64,000 bases of DNA from Paraflavitalea soli (GTDB lineage: Bacteria; Bacteroidota; Bacteroidia; Chitinophagales; Chitinophagaceae), in contig NZ_CP032157.1 of assembly GCF_003555545.1 (NCBI RefSeq), positions 996,546 through 1,060,545 on the forward strand. The letters run 5' to 3'. Below the pieces are notes generated by a model, which was not told the DNA's origin, searched no databases, and saw only the letters and a program-made list of their open reading frames with translations. A program made the translations under genes and the position numbers. This document shows positions 1 to 7,956 of the stretch, one piece after another; the stretch's first letter is position 1; the number at the start of each line of letters is the position of its first letter.

Positions 1-1
1 G

Positions 2-1021
2 AAACTGCCCGACGGCAAGCCGGCCCGGTTTTTCAGCAGTAACGATAAAAGTACGGTAGACCTTCATTTCAAGTGGATGCAGCAATATGGCGTGGATGGG
101 GTGTTCATGCAACGTTTCTTTGGCAATGCCAAGGGGCGTGATAGCGTATCGGGCACCATCCTCAGGAATGCCTTTGAAGCCGCTTCCAAATACGGCAGGG
201 CCATTGCTGTAATGTATGATCTTTCCGGTTTGCGGGGTTCTAATGAAGACTGTTCAGCCCTCATTGAGGATTGGAAATACCTGGTGGATAAACTGAAGGT
301 CACTAACCAGGCTGGTCAGAAGACTTACCTGCACCATAATGGCAAACCGCTGGTGGCTATTTGGGGCGTTGGTTTCCCTGACAGGCCTTATAATATCCGG
401 AATATTGGGTTGGAGAAATTGATCGACTTCCTCAAGAATGACCCGGTATACGGTGGTTGTGCCGTAATGCTGGGTGTGCCTGCCTTTTGGCGTGAACTGA
501 ATGCAGACTGTCTGCCTGATCCTTACCTGCATACGCTGATCAAACAATGTGATATTGTATTGCCCTGGACGGTACAGCGCTACAGTCCGCTTTTGCACAA
601 TGATATGGACCGTTTTCGTGATAATACCATAGCTGATATAGAATGGTGCAGGAAGAATCATATAGATTATGTACCCTGTGTATATCCCGGCTTCAGCTGG
701 CACAACCTGAGCCGCTATGAGTTTCCGGATGATGTAAAACCTGTGGGCTCCATTCCCCGCCAGGGAGGCCGTTTTTACTGGCAGCAGATCAGTACGGCTA
801 TCAATGCTGGTGCTTCCATGTTGTATGTGGCTATGTTTGATGAGGTGAACGAGGCAACTGCCATCTTTAAAGTAACTGATACGCCCCCCATGAGTACCGT
901 CACTTCTTTTATCAATAATGACGGCAAGCCTTCGGATCACTACTTGTGGCTGACGGGCGAGGCCGGGAAGATGTTGCGCAACGAAAAACCGCTTACGCTG
1001 AAGATGCCGGAGCGGAAGTAG
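2..1021 (+). CDS. GH71/GH99-like glycosidase, 3' part
   Basis: The reading frame is open from the first complete codon at base 2, so the 5' end lies outside the window; an internal ATG at 77 is not the true start. About 339 residues remain. The C-terminal segment MFDEVNEATAIFK, with several conserved Trp and Tyr around it, resembles proteins annotated as glycoside hydrolase family 71/99-like (putative xylosidase/arabinosidase or endo-mannanase related), normally secreted TIM barrels acting on polysaccharide. The family call is from memory of the motif; substrate is unknown. An intrinsic terminator follows about 130 bases downstream, so this is the last gene of its transcript. Confidence 0.7.
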   Translation, partial: KLPDGKPARFFSSNDKSTVDLHFKWMQQYGVDGVFMQRFFGNAKGRDSVSGTILRNAFEAASKYGRAIAVMYDLSGLRGSNEDCSALIEDWKYLVDKLKVTNQAGQKTYLHHNGKPLVAIWGVGFPDRPYNIRNIGLEKLIDFLKNDPVYGGCAVMLGVPAFWRELNADCLPDPYLHTLIKQCDIVLPWTVQRYSPLLHNDMDRFRDNTIADIEWCRKNHIDYVPCVYPGFSWHNLSRYEFPDDVKPVGSIPRQGGRFYWQQISTAINAGASMLYVAMFDEVNEATAIFKVTDTPPMSTVTSFINNDGKPSDHYLWLTGEAGKMLRNEKPLTLKMPERK

Positions 1022-1149
1022 GGGAGAGATGATTGAAGTATATAGATTGTTTCTATTTGTAGATATTATTTAAAGACTAATGCGTGTTGTAGGCAATCCG
1101 TGTGTATCAATTTAAGTAATAATCCTATTTTACTGTTTAACCCTGATAC

Positions 1150-1176
1150 GGGAGGTTTTTAAAGCCTCCCATTTTT
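1150..1176 (+). terminator. Intrinsic terminator after the GH71/99-like gene
   Basis: A hairpin with six G/C-rich pairs (GGGAGG pairing with CCTCCC), extended by a G-T and three A-T pairs, is followed by ATTTTT. It lies downstream of the first gene and upstream of the next plus-strand gene. Confidence 0.75.
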
Positions 1177-1284
1177 GTTCGGTAAAAAAGGTGTTTATAC
1201 GGTTTGAGGCTTGCTGGTTTAATGATAAATTGGCAGTAAACTAATACAGTGTATACCTATTTCCTTTTTCAGTCAAATAACCAA

Positions 1285-1758
1285 ATGAGCTCTTACGAGA
1301 TTGTATCAACTCTGTTAGCGATTTTGGCCATCATCGTCAGTCTCTTTGCGTTATATGCCGCTAAAAAGGCCAATCAGTTGGCGAAAGAGGCCAACGACTT
1401 GACAGAAAAAAATGCATTGGACGAAAAAGAACAATTTAAGAAGGCGAATACCTTTTCCATGTATGCGGCGGTCGGTGCCTGGCCAGGAATCAATATGAGC
1501 AGTCCGGTAGGGCCTGATGTAACCAAGGTTGCCAACCTGATGGACCATGTTGCCACGATCTGGATGGAGAATAGTGTTGACAAAAAGACGATCCTGGAAA
1601 GCGTTTGGCTGCAATATAAAACGGCCTATGAACAATTTAATGGCGTGTCTGCTGTCATACCAGGATATCAGCAATCCGGAAGAACCTTTGATAGCTTATT
1701 ATCGCCTAAGATAAGGGAAGCCTATGAGCAGATGAAACAAGGCAACGTTCACGTTTAA
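1285..1758 (+). CDS. Small membrane-anchored protein with coiled coil, unknown function
   Basis: The protein has 157 residues from the ATG at 1285; a GTG at 1249 would add twelve unremarkable residues. An N-terminal hydrophobic segment (about residues 6-25) is followed by an Ala/Lys/Asn/Glu-rich stretch that looks like a coiled coil (AKKANQLAKEANDL), then a soluble domain of roughly 100 residues. The shape, one membrane anchor plus a short helical stalk, is common among small Bacteroidota proteins with no assigned function; DUF4760-like proteins have a similar N terminus, but I cannot confirm membership. The next gene starts 12 bases after the stop, so the two are probably co-transcribed. Confidence 0.65.
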   Translation: MSSYEIVSTLLAILAIIVSLFALYAAKKANQLAKEANDLTEKNALDEKEQFKKANTFSMYAAVGAWPGINMSSPVGPDVTKVANLMDHVATIWMENSVDKKTILESVWLQYKTAYEQFNGVSAVIPGYQQSGRTFDSLLSPKIREAYEQMKQGNVHV

Positions 1759-1770
1759 TAACATTAATAT

Positions 1771-2097
1771 ATGAAACCGCAAATGCAGCAACAACAAAAT
1801 ATGATTGACCAGATACTGGAGATGCAGGAGTTCATTAAACCAGGCGTCAAAAAGAATCCTTACGGCGATTTGTTTGGCAAGGACGAGAATCCTCAGAAAC
1901 TGGTCTTTAATAATGAAAGGAAGGATGAAATAAAATTGGATGAACTAATGCCCGGGTATGAAAAGAAGATTGAATTTGGAGATAAGTTTCATAATATCCG
2001 TGTATCAGTAGATGGCGACTCTATCTATGTATTTATTGTGGAAGGTGCACCCGGTGAACAATGTATTTGTTGCCATGGATCAGGCCGTAAACCGTAG
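1771..2097 (+). CDS. Small soluble protein ending in a CxCCHGxG tail
   Basis: This 108-residue protein has no signal peptide or membrane segment. It starts with a Gln/Met-rich helix and has a middle beta-rich part. The last 15 residues hold three cysteines and a histidine in CICCHGSGRKP, a pattern like half of a DnaJ-type zinc motif (CxxCxGxG). The tail could bind a metal alone or as a dimer; this is inference. I do not recognise the family. It lies 12 bases after the membrane-anchored gene and 57 bases before the DUF6496 gene, on the same strand, so the three may form one transcript. Confidence 0.6.
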   Translation: MKPQMQQQQNMIDQILEMQEFIKPGVKKNPYGDLFGKDENPQKLVFNNERKDEIKLDELMPGYEKKIEFGDKFHNIRVSVDGDSIYVFIVEGAPGEQCICCHGSGRKP

Positions 2098-2154
2098 TGT
2101 AACAGTATATTCTGCGGGCATGCCAATTGCAGCAAATACTCCAAATATGCTGTT

Positions 2155-2652
2155 ATGCCAGACAAAAAAGTGATTGAACGCGCCCGGCGCGATAAGAAAC
2201 AAGGCAAATCCGCTTCTACCCAGGCAGGCGAGTTTGTGAAAGATGAAATCGATAAGATCCGCAAGGGCGATCATGGCGCCAGATCAGCCAAACAGGCCAT
2301 TGCCATCGGTTTATCGGAAGCCCGTCGTGCAGGAGTTGACCTGAAGCCGCCTAAAAAAGGTACTGTCTCTGAGAAAACGCGTAAGAGTGCAGCAAGTGCC
2401 TATGAAAAAGGGCAGCGGCACGAACCTGTTTCCAGAAAGCGGTCAAGGGCCAGCAAGAAAGCATTAAAACGGGAAGGGCATGCAGCGGCTTCTCACAAAG
2501 CCCTTTCCGAACAAGCCCGTACAGCAGCCAAAAAACGGGGCGCTTCGGCAAGGTCTGCAGCAGCTAAGAAAGCTGTCAGAACAAAAGGACCACGTAAACG
2601 CTCCGCAGCAGCTAAGAAAGGGGCACGCACAAGAGCGCGCCGTAAAACGTAG
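2155..2652 (+). CDS. DUF6496 / histone-H1-like basic protein
   Basis: The protein has 165 residues and is very rich in Lys, Arg and Ala. The first ~65 residues (RARRDKKQGKSASTQAGEF followed by KHG/ARS-type repeats and PPKKG) match the DUF6496 pattern found in many soil bacteria. The rest is a run of AAKK, KRSAAAKK and RTRARRKT repeats like the tail of histone H1 or bacterial H1-like proteins, which bind DNA without sequence preference. Role in nucleoid packing or stress is inferred from composition only. No signal peptide is present. It ends about 60 bases before the convergent VOC gene. Confidence 0.7.
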   Translation: MPDKKVIERARRDKKQGKSASTQAGEFVKDEIDKIRKGDHGARSAKQAIAIGLSEARRAGVDLKPPKKGTVSEKTRKSAASAYEKGQRHEPVSRKRSRASKKALKREGHAAASHKALSEQARTAAKKRGASARSAAAKKAVRTKGPRKRSAAAKKGARTRARRKT

Positions 2653-2710
2653 AGCAATCATCGAGGAATACTATGTAAAGAGTGGCTCAGGGGGAGAAAT
2701 AAGCAATCTT

Positions 2711-3349
2711 TTATTCTTCAAACCGATAACTGGCATGGGTATCATAATCAATGCCATGTTTCTTTTTCAGCTCCTGAATGTATTGGTGTGTTTTCTTTGT
2801 GTGTGGACTTGCTACGCCCACATCATTGCCCACTACTTCAAAGGTGTGGAGAAGCGTTTCTTCCAGGCAGCTGTCAATGCTCATGCCTTTGTGTTCAGCG
2901 AGGTCTTTAAGTAAGGCCGCCAGTCGCTTCTCCAGTCGTACCGGCATATCCACCCGCTCTATTTTGATGGGAGGACCTATAGGCGGTATATAGTGTCCGA
3001 AGGATAGCTCGTTGCCCCAGGGATCTTTCACACGGTAATCATGCAATTCATAATCCCGGTCATCCGGCGTAACTACTACCTCCACGCCATTGCTGCGTTG
3101 AAATTCAAACAGCGCATCTGCATCACCCACTACAAAATACACATAGTTGCCCTTGGGTTCACCCTTGTACAGGTGTATGGAAACTGATCCCAGGTTCATA
3201 CCCGCCATCTCCGGTGGATCGCCCCAGGTAAAGCCATGGGCAAAGCCCAGTTTGTTGGTATAAAAGTCGACCGCTGCAGGAATATCACTAACCAGTAAGA
3301 GGGGATGGAGCCGGTCGCAGTCAATGTTGGGAGGTGTTTGATCAGGCAT
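2711..3349 (-). CDS. VOC (glyoxalase-fold) protein with a helical C-terminal extension
   Basis: Residues 12-125 form a single glyoxalase/bleomycin-resistance (VOC) unit: LHPLLLVSDIPAAVDFYTNKLGF at the start, then a paired beta-alpha-beta-beta-beta half ending in VKDPWGNELSFGHY. The remaining ~85 residues (from VDMPVRLEKRL) are helical and read like a ribbon-helix-helix or other small DNA/protein-binding module; single-domain VOC proteins are usually about 120-140 residues. VOC proteins bind a metal and small molecules (antibiotics, lactoylglutathione, catechols); no substrate can be named here. The gene is convergent with the DUF6496 gene. Confidence 0.8.
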   Translation of the reverse strand: MPDQTPPNIDCDRLHPLLLVSDIPAAVDFYTNKLGFAHGFTWGDPPEMAGMNLGSVSIHLYKGEPKGNYVYFVVGDADALFEFQRSNGVEVVVTPDDRDYELHDYRVKDPWGNELSFGHYIPPIGPPIKIERVDMPVRLEKRLAALLKDLAEHKGMSIDSCLEETLLHTFEVVGNDVGVASPHTKKTHQYIQELKKKHGIDYDTHASYRFEE

Positions 3350-3454
3350 AATATCCCTTTTTTTGAAAGTTAAGTAAAACCTATCTTCTGTGCAGGGATT
3401 TTATGTATTCTACCATTTCATCGTGATAACATGCCGTCGCCGGACTGGTATAGG

Positions 3455-3486
3455 GTTGCAATTGATCCCTACAGTATGTATATTTA
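3455..3486 (+). promoter_or_regulatory. Predicted Bacteroidota-type promoter
   Basis: GTTG at 3455-3458 and TATATTTA at 3479-3486 are separated by 20 bases, one mismatch each from the Bacteroidota consensus TTTG-N19/21-TAnnTTTG. It lies 27 bases upstream of the ATG of the lipoprotein gene. Confidence 0.45.
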
Positions 3487-3513
3487 GCCATCCTAACCAA
3501 GTAATGACCACCC

Positions 3514-4272
3514 ATGATGAATAAAATAATTATTGCATTTTTAGTCGTTGCGGCTTGTGGCTGTAACAGCGGTAATACCAGTAAAACTATCAAAGTGACC
3601 AAACCCGTAGAGCATATTACTGCCACGAATGACCAGCAGGATAGAAGAAATAAGTCGGAAGCCTATTGTAAACAACACAATATCCCCGTGTATAGCAATC
3701 CTAACGCCTTGTTTGTGGACCCGGAGAGCGAAGTGGTTATCAGAACAAAGGATGAAGTAGTAGACCGGGCACTGGCGCTTTGCTATATAGGTGTAAAAAG
3801 TGAGGGGCTGGAACAGGAGTTCTTAGATAAATTTGACAAAGCATTTAATATCTCTTCCAAACTATCTCCGAAAGAAAAGGCGTACGCAACCGCAGCTCAC
3901 CCTACAGAACAGCAGAAGATCGACGCCAACTGGCGATATGAAGGCTTGCATGTCATGTTATGGGCGCTGGGATATATTGATTCATTGAGCTATCCAAATC
4001 AGGTGTGTAATGTAGCCAATGACGTAAAGATCATCAATAACCTAAAAAATGAAGGATTCAGGCAGCAGGCTAAGCTTAGAAGCAAGCAGGAAATACTTGA
4101 CCAGGCCGATCTGATACTAAGGCTCCATTGGGCCTGTGTAAGCGCCCGGCTTGATAATAAACCTTCTCCGGGTGGTTTGGACAACAGTGTGGTGGTGGAG
4201 CGACATTATGCGCTCAACTGGCTTATTAAATACATGAACCAGGCCTGGGATGATATAGAGACCAACACGTAA
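3514..4272 (+). CDS. Putative lipoprotein, unknown function
   Basis: The 252-residue product begins with a lipoprotein signal peptide: a hydrophobic stretch ending in VVAACGC followed by NSGN, so the acylated Cys is about residue 15-17. Translation may start at 3514 or the adjacent ATG at 3517. The mature part is soluble, Lys/Asn/Asp-rich and mostly helical, including a segment RWRYEG-like around residue 135 (NWRYEGLHVMLWALGYID) typical of DUF4272-like helical proteins, where similar Trp/Leu-rich segments occur; this assignment is tentative. Two or three cysteines remain in the mature protein. It stops 10 bases before the convergent FtsX permease gene. Confidence 0.65.
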   Translation: MMNKIIIAFLVVAACGCNSGNTSKTIKVTKPVEHITATNDQQDRRNKSEAYCKQHNIPVYSNPNALFVDPESEVVIRTKDEVVDRALALCYIGVKSEGLEQEFLDKFDKAFNISSKLSPKEKAYATAAHPTEQQKIDANWRYEGLHVMLWALGYIDSLSYPNQVCNVANDVKIINNLKNEGFRQQAKLRSKQEILDQADLILRLHWACVSARLDNKPSPGGLDNSVVVERHYALNWLIKYMNQAWDDIETNT

Positions 4273-4282
4273 AGCTTTTTAC

Positions 4283-6751
4283 TCATTCTGCTCTCAGGCT
4301 TTTCACCGGGTTAGTAATAGCTGCCTTGATGGCCTGGGAGCTCACCGTTGCCAGTGCAATCAAAGAGGCGATTGATCCTGCCGCCACAAATACCCACCAG
4401 CCTATAGTGATACGGTAAGCAAAAGCATGTAGCCAGGTATTCATAATAAACCAGGTTACCGGGATAGCTATCACAATAGCGATCAATACCAGTTTCAGAA
4501 AATCCCTGGAGAGCATAGTGGTAATATCTGTTACAGAAGCACCCAGTATCTTACGGATGCCGATCTCTTTGATACGCTGACTGGCGGTATAGGCCGAGAG
4601 TCCCAAAAGCCCAAGGCATCCGATAACAATGCCCAGGATGGCAAACGTAGTAAACAACTTTCCAAACTTCCGTTCATTGGAATATTGTTGATTGAAATAT
4701 TCATCCAGGAAAAAATAATCAAAAGGATTCCCGGCAAAGGCTGTTGTCCAAGCCTTACGTACAGATGCGATGGTCTGCGCCAGGTTTTCCATCCGGATAC
4801 GGACAGAATACATTTCTCCACCGTACTTCGAAAAGCCAAATAGCCCGGGAGCAATTGTTTGTTTCAGTGAAACCTGGTGGTAATCATTGACTACACCTAC
4901 AACTGTTTTGGGTACATCATCAAAGGCGGGTATGCTAACTACTGTTCCCACAATCTCCGCAGGTTCTTTGAATCCCAGCAACCGGGCTGTTGATTCCGTA
5001 ACAATAACTGCATTATCTTCCTCTCCCGGAAATTCAGGTGAAAAGTTCCGGCCCGCTATCAGCTTCATTTTAAAGGTGGCCAGGAAATCATAATCCATAC
5101 TATTGGCGCGTATCACCACCGAGTCCCTGCCTGTTGACCCCATTCTTTTTACCAGGGCTTTGAACTCCCGTTGCTTGCCCGGTATCGTTAGTGATGCGGT
5201 AATTCCTGTTACGGCAGGTATTTTCTTCAACTCGGCCCGGAATACATCTATAGACCGGTTATAAGCTTCCGTGTTATCGGGAGCGATAGCAGGCCGCTCC
5301 ATGACCATCACCTGGTCAATGTTCATACCCAGGTCGAGGTGCATCATATAATTCAATTGGCGGTAAATAATGAGCGTTCCGCCTATCAGTACAACAGAGG
5401 CTGCAAATTGTGTTACTACCAGCCCTTGCCGCAATAAAATGCCCCGGCGGCTGTGTTGTAACTTGCCTTTGAGTACTGTAATGGGTTTGAAGGAAGAAAG
5501 TACCAGCGAAGGATAGAGGCCCGACAGCAGTGAACCAACTGTCCATAATAGCAAGAGGGTGACCCAAAACCAGGATTGGTACAACGACGTATAGGTGAAA
5601 GTAATCCCTGTCAGGGTATTGAAATAAGGTAGCGCGATCATGACGAGGAATAAGGATGTTACCACCGCGCATAAATTCACCAGCGCGGCTTCCACTAAAA
5701 ACTGCCTGATCAGTTGGCCCTTTACTGCACCCACTACTTTTCGTACGCCTACCTCTTTGGCCCGCTCCACCGAGCGCGCAGTAGCGAGATTAATATAATT
5801 GATCCACGCGATGACGAGGATAAAAAGACCAATGGCGGACATAAACAGTACAGTGCGTTCACTTCCGTTTTCTGAAGGTTCTTCTGCCAAGGCCGATTGG
5901 AGGTGAATGTCGGCTAAAGGCTGCAATCCTAGCACTTCCTTTCGCCCCGACTGTTTAAGGCCCGGCTCATATTTGTCTACTATGGCCGGCAAACGGGCCT
6001 CCATGGCCCGGACATCCGTACCGGGAGCTAAACGGACAAACGTATACATGTCATTACGGTTCCAGCCATTATCATAACGCCCAGGGGCTTCACTGCCGCG
6101 CCCCAATAAAGTGGCATAAGAGAACAACACATCAAATTTCAAATGGGTATTTTCCGGCAGGTCTTTGAATACACCGGTTACCTGTGCCGGTTCGTTATTC
6201 AGATCATCATCCTGCAGCAATAGAGTTTTCCCGATGGGATCTTCCTGTTTAAAATACAAGGCCGCATATTTTTCAGAGATCACTGCTGTCAGTGGTCTTG
6301 CCAGTGCTGTACGGGCATCGCCTTTCACCATGGCATAGCCCATCATAGGGAGGAAAGCAGAATCCGCGTATAAAAAATGCTTTTGCTTAAAGGCAACAGG
6401 TTCAGGGCGGGCTTCTTTATTTGTAATGATCACATTGTTCTTGTAGCCTACATTATACAACCGGGCATAACTCACCACGCCCGGTAATTCATTTTTGAGC
6501 GCAGGGCCCACACCGGGATAATTCTCGGCAGTAGATAAGACCAGTTCATTATTAAGCCAGGAATCCAGTTTTACCCGGTATATATTTTCTTTACCCGGTA
6601 TGAAATCCTCATAACTGCGCTCGAATTTTACATACAAGGCAATCAGTAGAAAAACGGCCATGCCAATGCCCAGGCCGATGATATTGAGCAGGGAAAAGAA
6701 CTTATTCTTCTTAAGGCTTCTGAAAGCTGTTCGTAAAAGATTACTAAACAT
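4283..6751 (-). CDS. MacB/FtsX-family ABC permease, orphan (copy 1)
   Basis: The 822-residue membrane protein starts at MFSNLLRTAFRS; the frame runs 11 codons further upstream but those residues do not resemble the family. Order of parts: short basic N terminus, TM1 (about 20-42), periplasmic MacB core domain, first FtsX domain with three TM helices after residue ~300 (preceded by the conserved RAKEVGVRKVVGA), a central TM, a second periplasmic core, and a second FtsX domain starting near KEIGIRKILGASV. This duplicated layout is the usual Bacteroidota form. Such proteins couple to a MacB-like ATPase to move lipoproteins, peptides or drugs; no ATPase gene is adjacent. Confidence 0.9.
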   Translation of the reverse strand: MFSNLLRTAFRSLKKNKFFSLLNIIGLGIGMAVFLLIALYVKFERSYEDFIPGKENIYRVKLDSWLNNELVLSTAENYPGVGPALKNELPGVVSYARLYNVGYKNNVIITNKEARPEPVAFKQKHFLYADSAFLPMMGYAMVKGDARTALARPLTAVISEKYAALYFKQEDPIGKTLLLQDDDLNNEPAQVTGVFKDLPENTHLKFDVLFSYATLLGRGSEAPGRYDNGWNRNDMYTFVRLAPGTDVRAMEARLPAIVDKYEPGLKQSGRKEVLGLQPLADIHLQSALAEEPSENGSERTVLFMSAIGLFILVIAWINYINLATARSVERAKEVGVRKVVGAVKGQLIRQFLVEAALVNLCAVVTSLFLVMIALPYFNTLTGITFTYTSLYQSWFWVTLLLLWTVGSLLSGLYPSLVLSSFKPITVLKGKLQHSRRGILLRQGLVVTQFAASVVLIGGTLIIYRQLNYMMHLDLGMNIDQVMVMERPAIAPDNTEAYNRSIDVFRAELKKIPAVTGITASLTIPGKQREFKALVKRMGSTGRDSVVIRANSMDYDFLATFKMKLIAGRNFSPEFPGEEDNAVIVTESTARLLGFKEPAEIVGTVVSIPAFDDVPKTVVGVVNDYHQVSLKQTIAPGLFGFSKYGGEMYSVRIRMENLAQTIASVRKAWTTAFAGNPFDYFFLDEYFNQQYSNERKFGKLFTTFAILGIVIGCLGLLGLSAYTASQRIKEIGIRKILGASVTDITTMLSRDFLKLVLIAIVIAIPVTWFIMNTWLHAFAYRITIGWWVFVAAGSIASLIALATVSSQAIKAAITNPVKSLRAE

Positions 6752-6999
6752 GGTAGTGATGGTTATTGCAGGGTAGTACCACAATAATACCGATTGTTAA
6801 AATACTGATAATCAAAAAGCGGGTGAGGTAGCCCTGTTCAATAATGATACAGCGGGTGTACGTTTTTGTTACAGGAAAAACGGGTTACCAGGCTATTCTG
6901 CATAGCCGTCACGTGGAATTGTACAAGTAAAGGCGTTAATTATCCATCGCTGCTGTGCAGGCAGAATACGATTTTTAGGGTATAAATATAGAGATACTC

Positions 7000-7791
7000 A
7001 TGAATGTCACCATCACCCATATTGACACGGCCTGCATCCTGCTGGAAATTAACGGCTATCGGATACTCACTGATCCTACGCTCGATAATGCCGGCGGACT
7101 TTATTACCATGGCTATGGAGCAGTTTCCCGTAAGACCGACAATCCGGCCATGCCGGTAAGCGGACTGGAAAATATAGACCTTATTTTGCTGAGTCACCAC
7201 CAGCACAAAGACAACCTGGATAAGGCGGGCAAGGCATTCCTCGAAAGGTCATCCGCCAGGGTACTGTCTACCCCTAAAGCTGCGAAGGAAATGGACCATG
7301 TAACGGGGCTCGACAACTGGCAAACGGTGCAAATGGAGACTAGTAAAGTCAGTAACCTGCGGATCACGGCCACGCCCGCCCAACACCATCCCTGGTGGAT
7401 ACCGGAGTTTATATCAGGTACGGTCATAGGTTTTATCATTGAATTTGACGGCCAGGAAAACGGCGTTATATACATTTCAGGCGATACGGTCTATTTCAAA
7501 GGAATAGAAGAGGTGGCCAGGAGGTATACGATTGATATTGGCATTTTGCATGCTGGTGGCGTTCAGTTTCGGTATCTGACGGGCCTGGGCAGGTATACCA
7601 TGGATAGCAAAGACCTGCTGAAATCGGCGAAGGCATTAAATCCGCACCGGATCATTCCCATCCATTACAAAGGTTGGTCACACTTCAAAGAAAAGGAAGC
7701 CAGCTTACGCAACTCCATCTTGTCTAGCCCCTTCATCAAAGACAAAACCATCTTCCTGAAACCGGGAGAGCCCCTCACCCTGGAAAACTAA
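7000..7791 (+). CDS. MBL-fold metallo-hydrolase, UlaG-like, with a variant motif
   Basis: The 263-residue cytosolic protein has the metallo-beta-lactamase fold order: DTACILLEINGYRILTDPT at the N terminus, the metal-binding signature SHHQHKDNLD near residue 65, a distal GDT (ISGDTVYF, about 163), and a late HYKGWSHF with candidate metal-binding His. The classical signature is HxHxDH; here the last His is Asn, as seen in some lactonase and UlaG-like relatives. The reaction cannot be named: UlaG-type members open lactone or phosphate-sugar rings, others are esterases or nucleases. There is no signal peptide. It stands alone between two FtsX permease genes. Confidence 0.8.
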   Translation: MNVTITHIDTACILLEINGYRILTDPTLDNAGGLYYHGYGAVSRKTDNPAMPVSGLENIDLILLSHHQHKDNLDKAGKAFLERSSARVLSTPKAAKEMDHVTGLDNWQTVQMETSKVSNLRITATPAQHHPWWIPEFISGTVIGFIIEFDGQENGVIYISGDTVYFKGIEEVARRYTIDIGILHAGGVQFRYLTGLGRYTMDSKDLLKSAKALNPHRIIPIHYKGWSHFKEKEASLRNSILSSPFIKDKTIFLKPGEPLTLEN

Positions 7792-7956
7792 TACTCTGCC
7801 ATTCAGTTTTGCGTTAATTTTAAGAGCGTGGTAAAAGCGTACGCAGGTTGTATCGAAACCGGACAGGTGTGTTCTGTAAAGTGCTTATATCTGATTGATT
7901 ATTAAATGTATAGAGACGGGCACTGCTTTTGGTTTGAATACTTCAACCATCCTCTT

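Noticed and set aside
254-940. 228-codon antisense frame opposite the GH71/99-like gene
   Set aside because: The plus-strand frame is continuous, shows family motifs and explains the region; the antisense frame is a shadow.
3381-3626. 81-codon minus-strand frame overlapping the lipoprotein gene start
   Set aside because: Antisense to a clear lipoprotein signal sequence and to its predicted promoter.
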